Made by a program: the position numbers and the translations under genes
Notes under the pieces: generated by a model
What the model was told of the DNA's origin: nothing
The model's database searches: none
What the model saw: the letters and a program-made list of their open reading frames with translations, nothing else
Part shown: positions 1-11,945 of the stretch, in pieces
How the letters are laid out: each line of letters opens with the position of its first letter
Position numbering within the stretch: position 1 is the first letter of the stretch
NCBI RefSeq assembly: GCF_024713975.1
Contig: NC_091102.1
Location: 26,385,001 to 26,449,000, forward strand
Length of the DNA: 64,000 nucleotides
DNA from: Paralichthys olivaceus
Lineage: Eukaryota; Chordata; Actinopteri; Pleuronectiformes; Paralichthyidae
Reading direction: 5' to 3'

Positions 1-234
1 CACACATAACACAGTCAGACTCCATCACATCATTAAAGTCCCAACTCAAAATCCAAATCTGTTTAAACTGGCATACTCCCTATAACCAGACACTGTGCAC
101 TTCACTTGTTTTTATGTTGTTTTCTTTTTAATGTTGTTTATGATCATTTAATCTTTTATTTTCGTTGTAAGGTGACCTTGGGTGACTTGAAAGGTGCCTC
201 CAAATAAAATGTATTATTATTATTATTATTATTA
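1..234 (+). mobile_element. 3' end of a non-LTR retrotransposon (LINE) with (ATT)n tail
   Basis: Bases 10-90 read like the extreme C-terminus of a fish LINE ORF2 (a serine/valine-rich stretch followed by a TSFKSQLK-type motif, partly degraded). They are followed by an AT-rich 3' UTR, an AATAAA at 203-208 and an (ATT)n tail at about 211-234. A 3' UTR ending in a simple repeat is usual for L2/CR1-like elements. The 5' part lies outside the window. The family assignment is from memory of motifs and is not certain. Confidence 0.5.
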
Positions 235-382
235 TGTCTTCTGGATCCTGCAGTCAGAGATACCTGCAGAATATGAGGGGGAGAGAGAGAGAGAGAGAGA
301 CTGGGGGAGGGAAAAACACAACGTTAGTGACATGTAGTAAAATAAATGAATGTGGGGGCAGAGAGACAGAGAGAGGGAGAAA

Positions 383-890
383 GAGAAGCGCTCAGTGCAT
401 GATGGGAGTTAGATGGGTAAGATGGGAGCAAATTTTAACTGTTTGAAAGCTACATTCAGATTCTCGGGGTGATCTGGTTTCAGCCTGGAACCAGTACAGA
501 CCAAACAAAACCAAGCACTGCCAGACAACAGAATGTTCCCTTCCTGAAGCAAAAAAAAAAACCCTGCTAACGCAGCTATAGTGATCGACTCTGGACTGTG
601 TCATAAAACACGTAAAATATATGAGATAGAGAAAATGTTTGCAAAGAAATGGGGAGTCACACCATCCCCAATTGCTGGATCTCCTGAAAAAGAAAAACAC
701 ATTGCACAGATATCAGTAAACAAAAAAAAGGATTTGATTATTTGTAAGCTTTAGTTATTTAAATTCTGGTTGCATGCTGACTAGATTGATAATTGATATG
801 CGAGAGCAATTATTCATTGAAATATTGTAATGTTCAAAATAGGTAACAAACCAATCGAAGGGGAGAAGTGCTCAGTGCATGATGGGAGTT
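383..890. mobile_element. Insertion bounded by 28-bp direct repeats, inside a LINE
   Basis: The 28 bases at 383-410 recur at 863-890 with one mismatch. The sequence following the second copy continues an L2-like LINE 3' region, and the GA-rich sequence before the first copy looks like the other side of the same element. The simplest reading is that 411-862 was inserted and duplicated its target. The insert has a poly-A run near 550 but no coding frame I recognise. Its first part (about 449-505) is shared with 27,637-27,692. A segmental duplication is the alternative. Confidence 0.45.
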
Positions 891-1640
891 CCCCCAGCAG
901 TCTAAACCTATAGCAGCATAACTAAGGGATGGTTCAGGACTCACCTGGTAACTGAATGCTCTACCTCCTGTTCTACTCTTACAGACTCCACAAGAGAGCC
1001 TGTGTTTTGTGAACGATCTTTTTGGATAATAAGGTGTTATCAGCTCTTTGATACATGAAGGGGCTTGGTTGTTAAGGGCTGTATATGTGAGGAGCAGGAT
1101 CTTGAATTCTATTCTGAATTTTACAGGGAGCCAATGTAGAGAGGCTAAGACAGGAGTGATATGATCTCTCCTTCTAGTTCCTGTCAGCACTCGTGCTGCA
1201 GCATTTTGGACCAACTGGAGACTTTTTACAGTCTTCATGGAGCATCCTGATAATAAAGAGTTACAGTAATCTAGTCCAGAGGTAACAAATGCGTGGACTA
1301 GTTTCTGAGTGTCCTTCTGAGACAGGATGTTTCTAATTTTCACGATTTTACACAGGCTGTCCTAGAGACTTGTTTTATATGTTGGTCAAATGGCATGGAC
1401 AAGGTAAGAAGTAAAAAGGTGTAGGTCATCCAGCCCTCAAGGTCTTCAAGATATTCCTGAAGTTGTACTAAGTGATTAGATTCATCAGGCTTCATAGATA
1501 TGTACAGCTGGGTGTCGTCTGCGTAACAATGGAAGTGTATGTGGTGCTTTCTGATGATGTTGCCAAAAGAAAGCATGTACAAAGTGAAAAGTAGTATTCA
1601 GTAGGAGTATCTACCAATAAATCATAATTTTTGTTCTTAC
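891..1640 (-). mobile_element. L2/CR1-like LINE fragment, reverse transcriptase and C-terminal part of ORF2, decayed
   Basis: On the minus strand, 1582-1430 encodes a reverse transcriptase palm segment containing the catalytic box [10 protein letters not shown]. After a frame change near 1345, 1343-900 encodes the downstream region with LDYCNSLLSG and SLQLVQNAAARVLTGTRRRD, followed by ASLHWLPV. These are hallmark motifs of the ORF2 C-terminus in abundant fish LINEs. The endonuclease half is missing and there is at least one frameshift, so this is a dead, 5'-truncated copy. It is interrupted on its 3' side by the insertion at 411-890. Confidence 0.75.
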
Positions 1641-1806
1641 CGGCAATGTGTAGAGTTTGAAGCAAAATCCATACAACTGAGGGTACTTTAATTATCTTAA
1701 GTGAGGTCACAAGTTTGGTAGTCAGTTAACTAAATACCTCATATGGTCCTTTGAGTCAGATCTGCAGTTTCCACAGCACAGTTTTATTCCCTGATATCAA
1801 CCACCC

Positions 1807-1855
1807 TTGCCATGATGTTCTTCCACCTCGCTATGGTGGAAGAACATCATGGCAA
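1807..1855. repeat. Perfect 21-bp inverted repeat (hairpin), 7-bp spacer
   Basis: Arms at 1807-1827 and 1835-1855 are exact reverse complements. The spacer is 1828-1834. A (TA)n run follows at about 1859-1876. There is no T-tract immediately after and no gene next to it, so a terminator role is not suggested. Confidence 0.85.
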
Positions 1856-1879
1856 CTTCATATATATATATATATACCA

Positions 1880-2720
1880 GGTCATCTAGCATAACCTCAC
1901 CCATTGGTTTGTGAACTTAGCCGCATCTTGGCTATTTGGAGCCAGGCTGAGGCGGACGTTACCATATTTAGATAAAAGGGTGGAGCTGGGTCTGACCTCC
2001 GACTTGAGGAGTGTAAACACACCCACCTACACTGGCTACTGACCACACCAAACTCCTGAACTAGCTGCTACAGTTAGCTTCATCATCTGAGGTAAAGTTA
2101 GTTAGGTAATTTGAAAAGCCAGTGGTGCACATGTGCACATATTTCATAAATGTAGCTGAAGTTAGTGTGGCAGCTAATGTTAAATAGTGTGTTATATTTT
2201 CTAACACTGTTTTAATCTGCAGAAGATGAAGATACCTGCGAAGAGATGTGAGCTGCTACATGAACAGTGTGACTCCTGAAACTACACACGTTTAACATTT
2301 TAAATGTACGAGCAGCTTGTGTTCCTGCAGTCCTTAGACTTTACTCTGCTGTAAATGATACTCTTTTCTGCTGTAAATTATACTCACTAAATATTAAGCA
2401 CTAAAGATGAATCTTTCTACACTGAAGATAATGTTTACCTTGATCCACAACAGTATAACATTTTTTGTCCCAGTCCCAGTTGCTTTGCTTACATCCCGGG
2501 CTTTCACTGGGGTGACGTCACAGAGGCGCGCAGCCGCAGCACAGCTGACGATTAGCTTTGTTTGTTTACACAGAGTTTGATGCTGCTAGTTTTGCGCATG
2601 GCAGAATACTTATCAGGTGCATTACAGTACATTACAGTAGTTTATGGGTGAGTAGATCTACATACCATATGCTGGAAATAAGGACCAGGTTGAAAAAAAT
2701 AGAACTTCTCCTTTAAGATA
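1880..2720. repeat. Probable decayed dispersed repeat, unclassified
   Basis: The block opens with CACCCATTGGTTTGTGAAC and then CATCTTGGC. Similar wording occurs at 40,375-40,447, and I associate it with a widespread teleost repeat. No protein-coding frame is apparent. The boundaries are guesses. Confidence 0.3.
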
Positions 2721-3226
2721 TGAGTTAATACTATGTCTTATGACAACATTTTATGACAATGAAAACATTAATTCACCAAAGTTTGATTTATTATAAGGAA
2801 AAGGGTAAATGTACAAAAACCAGGTAAGTCATCTGTAGTCAATGGAAAATGTATTCAGTACACTTTAATCATAAATATCAGAGGTTAAGTAAACACTTAA
2901 TCACACAGGCTCTCCGGACACAGTCGAAAGTTTAAAAATCAGGAGAAAGAACACTGCAAGTGTGATGCACTTGATGTCCCTAGTGCACAAAATGTCAGTA
3001 GATCAAAAACAAAATGAAAGAGAGTAAGAAAGAACAAAAAAGGAAGAAGTTAGAGAGAAAAAATGCTCAGAGTGAGCAAGACCTGCTGGTGGACAGATTG
3101 TGACAGAGGTTGGGGCAAGCGCAAGTTTATAAATCAGTGGTATTTTTTGGCATAATCTGGATTTTGACTGGGTCAGAATGGTGTTTAATAGAGGATGAGG
3201 ATATGTTCTTCAATGTGATTTAATGT
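2721..3226. other. No recognisable feature
   Basis: AT-rich sequence with short A-rich patches, directly before the I-clade LINE relic. It may be the degraded 5' region of that element. Nothing in it can be supported as coding. Confidence 0.3.
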
Positions 3227-6200
3227 TTGAAGAATTCAAGATCGTTCTCAGATTTAAAGCAGGACACGATATCTTATCTGAGTCTGATTGTGTTAACAAA
3301 TGGTTTGAGGAAAGCTGTGGGGGATATTGAAATGGCGAAAGTGGTGAGAGATGGCAGTCCGCTGGTTAAATGTAAGAACACAAAGCAGATAAGTAAAGTG
3401 CTTAAATTGCAAACAAAATGCAAAGAATAAATTCTAGAATGAAAAACAATAGAGGAGAGAAGTGGAGTTAGGCTGTCAGGAATCCCCATTGGAGAAGATT
3501 TGGAGGCATTAGAGGGAATACTGACAGGAGGAACCGTTACAGGAATTAAATGGTTGCAAGCACACAGAAATGGTGAAAGACATACTCTAACATATGCAAG
3601 GAGAGAGTTAATGGAAATGATGAATGATGGTGGGTGTGCAACATTTATAAGAAATGGAATACAATACAGACAAGTAGGGGCAGTACAGGAGTTGGAGGCA
3701 GTAGTTGTTGTAGTATGGAGGAAGGAAGTATTACAATAACTAATTTCTATTATCCATGCAAACAATTAGAGAAAACAAAGTTAGAGGCACAAGTGGAACA
3801 CTGGAAAGAGAATGTAATTATGGTGTGGAGACTTCAATAGACATAGTACACTGTGCGGCATTCAGGATGACTCAAATGGAGACATCATAGAGGAAATAAT
3901 GGATGAGAAGGGGTTGCTTTGTTTAAATGATGGGTCAGGGACAAGGATGAATTTGATAAAGGGTACAGAATCTGCATCAACCTCACACCGGTCTCACAAG
4001 CTTTGACAATATTAGTTAACGTAGAAATAGAAAGCCAAATTGAAAAAAGATAAAAGACAAGGGAGATGGAAATTTGAGGAGGCAGATTGAGTCAAATTCA
4101 AATCAGTAAGTGAGGGAAAACTGAAAGACGTTAATCTCAATGTATCCGTTGGGGGGAAAAAATGCTGGAATCATAATAGATGCAGCTAAAGAATCCAATA
4201 TATACCCATATATATCCTATACCCAGAAGTAGTGGCATAAGAAAGGAAAAAAGGAGTTCCATGGTGGACTCAAGAATATGCCAAAGCAATACAGAATAGA
4301 AATAAGGCTTTCAAGGTATTGAAAAAAACACTATGTTTTCTAAATATGATTGATTATAAAAGAAAACAGGCAATAGTGAGAATTTTAATGAAGAAGATGA
4401 AAAGGGAGTATTGGCAAAGATACCGTGACTCCTTAGGTCGAACTACGCCACTACAAAGAGTTTGGAGGATGATTTAAAAATGTCTGGTGATAGAAAAGAG
4501 TATGGCTATCCGATAAAGAAAGATGGAGAAATAATCATAAGCATTAATAAGAACAAAGCAGAATACAGTTCGGACATTTGTGAAAAAACATAGTAAAGGC
4601 AAAAAGAAACTCTAGCAAATAATATTCAAGCACCACGGAATGAAAGAGAATATCAGAATACATTTAATATGATGTTCACAAAAGAACTAAATAAAGTGCT
4701 GAGGAAAGCCAGAAAAACATATCTGTGAAAAGATCAAGTAAACTACTGTATGTTAAATTACCTCAGCAAAGGAAGTGAAGAAGTATTATTAAAACTATAT
4801 AATAAGGTGTGGGAAGAGGGATCCTTTCTGGTCCAGTGGAAAGAATCAATAACTGTTCCAGTGTGTAAACCAGGAAAAGATCCAGGCTTGGCAGAGATTT
4901 ATCAGCCTATAGCTTTAACATCTCATATATAGGAAATATGATGGAGAAGATGATTAATGAAAGATGAACCTATTATCTAGAAAAGAAAAGTGAGTTCAAT
5001 GTTATCAGAGCGTTTTTAGTAAAGGAAGAAGCAAAATTGATCTGGCACTATGTTTAGAGCATGAAATCAGTAAGGCATAATTTAAAAAAGAGAGTGTAGT
5101 GGCTGTATTTTTTTGACATTGGGAAGGCATATGACATGATGTGGAAAGAAGGCTTAATAATTAGATTGCACCAATAGGGAATAAGACGAAAAATGTATAG
5201 GTATATTAAAAGTTTTTTTAATCAGAGAATTATTACAACTAGAGTAGGGAAAGATCTTAGTGCATTATTATTTAGTGGGAAATGGAACACCTCAAAGCCA
5301 ATAAATGAAATAGTTAGTAAGGTAGACAGGTCAATTGGGGTGTCTCTATTTGCAGATCATGGAGTTATGTCGAAAAAGGGCCGAAATGTTGATTTTATTG
5401 TTAAAAAGATGCAACAAGCTAGACTAGGTAGGAACGTGGGCACAGGAATGAGGTTTTAGATTTTCAGTAGTTTTTTTTTTACAAATAAGAAAATGAGAAT
5501 AGCGAACAAGAAATTAAGTGCCACTGTGGCACTCTCTACAATCCCACCTTGGACTTTGAAAGAAGAAGTTGATTTGCACATATTGACAAAGAAGGATAAA
5601 GGAATACACCAAAACCAAGTAGGAAGTTATTTAGAAGGTATCCAGAATACACCAAAATATATACTGATGCATCAAAAACATAGGACAATAATTGCCAGGT
5701 GCCTAGCAGTGTATACTGGGGAACTGGCAGTGTATACTGGGGAACTGTTAATCCATAAATATAGCGTTAAATTGGATTGAGAAAGAAAAACCAAAAAAAG
5801 TATTGATATGCAGAGATTCCAGCAACGCCCTTGAAAGCATCTAAAAAAGTACCTCAGACACAAGACAAGACATCATTTTAAAGACAGCACATACTGTATT
5901 AGTAATAAAGAGAATAGGGATTGAAATCGAGCTTGAATGGATTCCTGCACACATCGGGGTGGAAAGAAACAAACTGGCTGATAAATACGCAAAAGAAGGA
6001 AAAGAACTGTAGATATGGCAGTAAATTATAGCAAGTCTCAGATCAAAAGTATAATCTAATCAGGACTGTGTTTAGCTTTTTTTTTAAAGAAAGTTGATGA
6101 AACAGCAACTTGAAGTTAATGAACAGGCATGATTCAGGCAGATGTGACAATTGTAATCAGCGGGAATCAATGCAGCATATATTTTTAGTCTGTCCACAGA

Positions 6201-6434
6201 CATCGACAGAGACAGACACTTAAAAACTCACTCAAAAGAATCAGTTTAACGTTAAGTCTCAGAAATCCTACAGAGGGACTCAGGTGATGCAGGATTTAGG
6301 GAGATGTTCGTGTTTCTAAAAAACACAGGACTCTATAAAAGAATTTAGGTAAATATCCATTCTGACTTACACTCCTTTACAGACGGTGGCGGTAATGCAC
6401 CAATAATCTGTTTGTCAGCCGCCATTCAACATCA
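3227..6434 (+). mobile_element. Degenerate I-clade (Nimb-like) LINE with ORF1, endonuclease, RT and RNase H remnants
   Basis: Remnants follow in the order expected of an I-clade LINE. An ORF1 RNA-binding-like segment lies at about 3227-3700 (MAKVVRDGSPLVKCKN). Endonuclease is at about 3815-3990 (GDFNRHSTLCG). Reverse transcriptase fingers are at about 4750-4930 (WKESITVPVCKPGKD), and further RT pieces reach 5460. RNase H follows at 5660-6010, with a YTDAS-like motif and then EWIPAHIGVERNKLADKYAK. The 3' UTR (about 6375-6434) leads into a (GAA)n tail. Stops and frameshifts break every domain, and ORF1 appears to be joined to endonuclease by a deletion near 3700. RNase H together with a GAA-type tail suits the I/Nimb group. 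The clade name is an inference. Confidence 0.7.
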
Positions 6435-6478
6435 GAAGAAGAAGAAGAAGAAGAAGAAGAAGAAGAAGAAGAAGAAGA
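6435..6478. repeat. (GAA)n microsatellite, tail of the I-clade LINE
   Basis: About 14 GAA units. On the minus strand this is (TTC)n, and the minus-strand Tx1-clade element starts immediately to the right. A second block at 11,946-11,961 borders that element on the other side. Confidence 0.9.
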
Positions 6479-6642
6479 CGACTTTTTTTTAACTTTTAAA
6501 TAACTTTATTTAAGACACATTGTCAAAAAATTCCTAATTTCTCAACAAATTTGGCAAAGACAAAGGGATAAAAACCATTATATTACGCACACATCAGACA
6601 CCAACCCTAAAAAGTTAAAACCAGAGCCTGGTTCTCCCCCAG

Positions 6643-9600
6643 TTAGCACAGGACCTGTCCCACCCCCCACACAGCCCTGAAACCCTCCAAATTGTTAGTC
6701 AGTGTAAAATACGCATGTTCAATACTCAGCCGAGCTGCCACCAAACCCCTCACACAGCGCAGCGGATTCGTCCAGCCTCTCCCAGCCATTTTGTTTTTCC
6801 GACTGATCCAGGTTGCCATCTTTGCATTAGAAAAAATAAAATTCATTAAAACCATGGTATGTTTTTTTCTTGCTGTGTATTTGGGTCCAAACACAAAAAG
6901 TGGCAAAGAGAAAACCTCTCCTAACCCCCCCACCCACTCCTGCAGCTGTCTGAACATGTCAGCTAACCTGGGACAGGACACCACTAAGTGCTCCAGGGTC
7001 TCAGGCAGTGAACAGAATGGACACCCCCCCTCAGTGCTTGGGTCCAGGTGAGCTCTGTATCTGTTTGTAGCTAGAGCTCCATGTATAATTCTCAACTGGA
7101 TGTCTGCCATCCGTCTCTCCAAAGGAGGTTTATACAGGACCCGCCAGCTACCACTAGGGGAATAGTCTGAGCCAAAAACCTCAGTCCACCTGGACTCCCT
7201 GACTCCTTCGAGAGAGTGACAGTTCAGGACCTTCACGCAGCTGTGGTACAGTTTTTTCCCTGCACAGGTGTTGAAAGTGCCCAGTGCTGGAGTCCTGAGG
7301 GTTAGCAGTCGGCCGTTCTCTTCTCTCCACTCCCCCACTGCAGGACTCACCTTCAGGATAGGGAAAACGTTTTCTTTTGTTCTGGTCCACTGGTCCGCCT
7401 GACTTTTGTTCTGGGCGAAGGTCTTCAGGGCTTGGGGCAGCGCCTGCCACACCTCGTCCACGAGGCTCTGCAGCACTCTGGTGGATCTAATTCCTGTCAC
7501 CTCCGCCAGCCTCTCAAGTGTCGTCCGGGTCAGGTGGCCCAGCTTTACTATTCCTGCCTCCCTGAACTTTTACTTTACCGTTGTGGATGTCAGGACTGAG
7601 GTAACTAGGAAACTATTGTCAAACAGTGGCTCCTCAAAGAGCCACATCCCAGGCGTGGGGTCAGGAGGCCTCTTGAAATTGAGCGTCCTCCATGCATCCA
7701 TCACCAAGGTATAAAACTCAGTGAGTCCAGTTATTTTGTGCTGTGGAGAGTTCAACAGGAACAGCTGTTTGTCATACCCAAGGCCCCCGGCTCTCCAAAG
7801 CAGCAGGCGTGCCACAGCCGACCAGCACAGTGTGGAGCCGTACAGGAGCCTCTGGGCGGCTTGCAGTCTAAAAGCAGCGGTCCTTGCAAAAGAAATCCAC
7901 CAGCAGCCTCTGTAGTTGTTCCATGAGTCCCGGTGGAGGAGTGAGCACCTGGAGTCTGTGCCACAGGGATGCTGCAACCAGGTTATTGACTATCAGACTT
8001 CTTCCCCTGTAGGACAACTGGGGTAGCAACCATTTCCATTTAGACAACTTGACCTGCACCTTCCCCAGCACTCCCTCCCAGTTCTGCCTCTCTATCTCTT
8101 CACTGCCAATATACAAGCCAAGGACTTTCAACCCTTTTACTTCCCATGTCAGGTTCCCAGGGAGACGGGGTACTCTCCCTGCGTCCCACTGACCAATCAC
8201 ACATGCCTCACTCTTTCCCCAGTTCACTTTTGCTGACGAAGCCTTCGCATACAATGAAAAAACTCCCTCTAACTCTTGTATGTCCTCCTGATCCTGGACA
8301 AAGATGTTCACGTCATCCGCATACGCTGACACTACTATCGGGGGGCTGTGAGCCAGCTCAGGCAGACGCAGGCCTTTCAGCCGAGTCCTGAGCCGCCACA
8401 GGAGAGGTTCGATGGCCACGCTGTACAGTTGGCCTGAGATGGGGCATCCCTGCCTGATCCCTCTTTCTACTGGTACCGGTCGGCTCAGCCCTCCCCCCAC
8501 CTTCACCACACAACACGTATCATTATACAATAATTTCACCCAGGACAGAAAGTGCTCCCCGACACCAAAAGCCTGCAGTGTGGCAAACAGGAATGAGCGA
8601 TCAACATGATCAAACACTTTTTCCTGGTCAATGGAAATAATGCCAATATTAATATTAAATGTTGTACACAAATCAAAAATGTCTCTCATTAAAAACAAAT
8701 TGTCCTGCATTGACCTACCTGGTACACAATAAGATTGGTCAGCATCAATAAGCACTTCCATAAAAACCTTGAATCTATTTGCTAAAACCTTAGATAAAAC
8801 CTTATAGTCACTACATAACAGAGAGACGGGTCTCCAGTTTTTCAGCAGGGTCAGATCCCCTTTCTTCGGCAGTAGTGATATTACAGCTCGTCTGCAGGAG
8901 GCTGGAAGAAGCCCCTTCCCAAACGACTCCTTCAAGACATCCAGCAGATCCTGTCCCATAATGCTCCAGAAATGTTTTAAAAAATCTGCCGGTAATCCAT
9001 CCAAACCTGGTGACTTGCCTGCAGCCATCTGCGAAACTGCAGTGGTCAGCTCCTCCAGCGTGATGTCCAAGCTCAGGATGTCTCTCTCACCTGGACTCAG
9101 CTGTGGGAGGTCCTGCAGCAGCTCGGCCACAGCTTCACCGTCACACTCCTCTGCCCCAAACAGGTCGGTATAAAACTCCACCGCGTGTCTCCTCATCTCG
9201 GCTGGTTCTGCTGTTATATTCCCATCCGGCAGCCGGAGACCCACCATCTGCTTCCCCTGGGCCACGGATCTCTCCAGATTAAAAAAGAAAGTGGTGGGTG
9301 CATCTGTCTTTTAATTTCTGGAACCGCGCTCGAACCAGAGCTCCCTTGGCCTTCTCCTGGAGAAAGGAGTTCAGTTGTTGTTTTTTAGCTTTTAATGTCT
9401 CCGTGTTGGTAGGTACACTTTCCAGCTCCTTTATGTCGGCCACTAGCTTCTCCATTGCTCTTTTAATGTTTCCTGAAGAGTAGGCAGTGTATTGCTGGCA
9501 GAACACCTTAATTTGGCCCTTGCCAACCTCCCACCACTGACTCAGGGAGGGAAACAATTCTTTCTTTGATTCCCAGTTGGCCCAGAACAGTTTAAAATTC

Positions 9601-10392
9601 CCACAGAAATTTAAGTCCTTTAAAAGTTTAACATTAAAATGCCAGAAGGATCCAGGCTTTTTAGCAGGAGATAAAAGTAGATCTACTAGAACTAACTGAT
9701 GGTCTGTGAATCCAACTGGGTGAATTTGACAGTTTGTCACACGAGTGATAAAAGGAGCGGATATGTAAAATCTGTCCAGCCGGGCACCATGGATCCTGCC
9801 GTCTGTTATCTTTATCCAGGTATACTGCCTGGCTGAAGGATGCTGCCTCCTCCAGGCGTCCACTAGATCTGCCTCCTTGACCGTCTGGCCCAGGAAAGAG
9901 GAGGACTGAGGATGGAGCTCCTGTCCTGTTCGGTCCAGATTGACATCTGTGCAGCAGTTCCAATCCCCCCCCATTATTATACACTCCCCTTGACCAACAC
10001 TACCCAACATGTTCTTTAATAATTTAAAAAGAGTAACCCGTTCAGGGCCTTGGTTGTGTGCATACACATTGATTTGATTAAAAATAATACTGTGTATTTC
10101 CACTCTTATAGTCAGAAACCTGCCTGCCACTTCTCTCTGTGCTGGATAGAATTGTCACGTTTAATGAGGGAGAAAATAAAACAGCGACTCCTGCGCTCAG
10201 GTTAGAGCCATGGCTGAGTACGTGCTGCCCCCCCCACCATACTCCCCAGTCTGTCTCATTCAGGCGATCACTGTGAGTCTCCTGTAAAAAAAGGACATCC
10301 AGCTTTTTTTCTTTAAAAAGTTCTGATACTAAAAACCTTTTCTGAGCACTTCTACCCCCGTTTATGTTTAATGAGGCTACCCTTAATGCCAT
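6643..10392 (-). pseudogene. LINE ORF2 (endonuclease / reverse transcriptase), frameshifted
   Basis: The likely start is the Met at 10,392, which opens MALRVASLNINGG, the usual N-terminal endonuclease motif. LQETHS follows. Then come GGDWNC and a TDHQLV motif (10,130-9,640 frame), completing an apurinic-like endonuclease. Reverse transcriptase occupies 9,265-7,868 with PVSLLCSDYK, RQGCPISGQLYS and the catalytic SAYADDV. The C-terminal part (7,500-6,643) has a zinc-knuckle-like CPFC...HLVVSC. The frame changes near 10,130, 9,280, 7,880 and 7,540. At about 7,880 the normal linker between RT and the FRLQAAQRLLYG motif is also shortened, suggesting a deletion of some tens of codons. In intact elements the protein nicks target DNA and reverse-transcribes the element RNA. 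This copy cannot make a full protein. Confidence 0.8.
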
Positions 10393-10482
10393 GATAGGAT
10401 AAAAAATACAGCGTGAAAAGACAAACAGGTATATACAGCAGAAAGAAAACACCCAGTGATGAATGGTCATAGTTAATTTATT

Positions 10483-11814
10483 CTACAACTTTTTCCTTCT
10501 CTTGGATCGTGTATTACATGGTAGACCTTTTTTAGCTGCAGTGACATGCTTCCTCAGCCTATATCTTCTTTTCTCATCCAGGACATCCGTCCCCACCACC
10601 TTCTGGAGGGTACTGGCTGTCTGGATGAACTTTTTTATGTCTGGGAAGAACTCCCCTACCTCCACTGCTTTACCAAACGATTCATCTAAAAACTCATTGA
10701 CCTCTTTTAATGAATATAAATCTGCGCTTAGTGAGACGCTGTCAGCTAGAGACACATTATCCGATTCATAATCTTCCTCCACGTCCATCTCACTAACCTG
10801 ACTGTTGACTACTTCAGCCTGTACCGGTTCTGCCTGCTGTACAGGACCACACTGCATCTCCTGCTTCGCAACAACCACCTTTTTTATTACCACCTGTTTC
10901 TCACATCTCGTCTTCACGGCGGTCACCGGCACTACCGCCACCGGTACCACCGCAACCTCCGTAACCGCCGACCTGTGAGCCGCAGCCACCGGAACTGCCT
11001 CCGCCGAACCGGGAGCCGCAGCCACCGGAACTGCCTCCGCCGCCCCGGGAGGCTCAGCCACCGGCACCACCGCAGCCGCCTCGGGCTCCGCTGGACCCGC
11101 TGCATCAGCAACATCAGCCGCAGAGGACGCAGCAGCACCAGCCGACCGGCCCCACGCAGGCCGAGTCACCACGGCGCTGCCCTCCCCTCCTTCCGCTCCA
11201 GTGGCCCCCCCAGCCCTTCTTCCGTTCGGGCACGTCACTTTTTTGTGTCCCACTTCTCCACACTGAAAACACTTCATGCTTCCCGAGCTCGCATACACCA
11301 TATAAAAACTTTCCTCGTAGCGAACCCGGAAAGACACGTCCAGTGTCTGAGACTCATTGTCCAGAAACATAAAAGCTTGTCTCCGCAGAGACTGGACGTG
11401 CTTCAGCTTCGTGTCTCTGCACCCCAGAGCCACCGCGCGGAACCCGCTCGCGAACTTCCCGAAGCGCCTCAGCTCTCGCTCCAGAGCTTCATTGGGGATG
11501 AACGGGGGGACGCCGGACACGGTGATCCGGGTGGAAGCTACCGCTAGCGGGGACACCTGAATGAACTCATCCTCTAGCGTTAGACCGCTTTCAATTAGCT
11601 TAGCGACCGTATCCGGATGTTTAAAAAAGATCACCAGCGCCTTGTTCATCCTGGAAGCGTAGGAGATGTTCTCATGACCCACCTGCTCCCCCACGGCCAA
11701 CAGCACCTGCTCCACCGTGGAGCTGAGCTGAGGCACCAGCCTGACGCCATGTCTCAGGGACATCGGCGGCGTCCCTGCGGACGCCATCCGCGCCACGAGA
11801 CCCGGCAAACACAC
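10483..11814 (-). CDS. LINE ORF1 protein, RNA-binding with CCHC zinc knuckle
   Basis: The open frame is 443 codons from 11,814. A second in-frame Met at 11,787 is more likely the true start because it opens the conserved region. The first 180 residues form an RRM-like/gag-like region. Next comes a CCHC knuckle (CFQCGEVGHKKVTC, spacing C-x2-C-x4-H-x4-C). An alanine/valine/proline-rich low-complexity tract follows, with short repeats of the type AEAVPVAAA. The C-terminus is basic (RSKRRKKL). This is the standard ORF1 layout of Tx1-clade LINEs, where the protein coats the element RNA. The frame is intact although ORF2 is broken. The stop lies about 90 bases before the ORF2 start. Expression is not shown. 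Confidence 0.75.
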   Translation of the reverse strand: MCLPGLVARMASAGTPPMSLRHGVRLVPQLSSTVEQVLLAVGEQVGHENISYASRMNKALVIFFKHPDTVAKLIESGLTLEDEFIQVSPLAVASTRITVSGVPPFIPNEALERELRRFGKFASGFRAVALGCRDTKLKHVQSLRRQAFMFLDNESQTLDVSFRVRYEESFYMVYASSGSMKCFQCGEVGHKKVTCPNGRRAGGATGAEGGEGSAVVTRPAWGRSAGAAASSAADVADAAGPAEPEAAAVVPVAEPPGAAEAVPVAAAPGSAEAVPVAAAHRSAVTEVAVVPVAVVPVTAVKTRCEKQVVIKKVVVAKQEMQCGPVQQAEPVQAEVVNSQVSEMDVEEDYESDNVSLADSVSLSADLYSLKEVNEFLDESFGKAVEVGEFFPDIKKFIQTASTLQKVVGTDVLDEKRRYRLRKHVTAAKKGLPCNTRSKRRKKL

Positions 11815-11945
11815 AGAAAAACTACACTAAATGTACAAAAACACTATACAACAGTACAACAACGAACACACAACAAGAAAACTGAATACATTTTTTACGC
11901 GCTTTCCTTCACCTCCTCTGTCTTCACAACTACACCTCCACCAAC

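Larger units (their letters stand above)
6479..11945 (-). mobile_element. Tx1-clade (Koshi-like) LINE inserted in a (TTC)n microsatellite
   Basis: A near full-length minus-strand element with a 5' region (11,945-11,815), ORF1 (11,814-10,483), a short spacer, ORF2 (10,392 to about 6,643, frameshifted) and a 3' UTR ending in an A-rich run at about 6,481. Both flanks are GAA repeats on the plus strand, so the element lies within one (TTC)n tract on its own strand. From memory, some Tx1-clade elements of fish (Koshi, Kibi) insert specifically into TTC or TC microsatellites, which fits. Domain content (CCHC ORF1, AP-endonuclease, RT, C-terminal CCHC) supports Tx1-type L1. This copy is inactive. 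Confidence 0.75.

Noticed and set aside
10975-11547. 190-codon plus-strand frame opposite the LINE ORF1
   Set aside because: It is antisense to the GC-rich, repetitive ORF1 tract. The minus-strand frame has the CCHC knuckle and the correct family layout.
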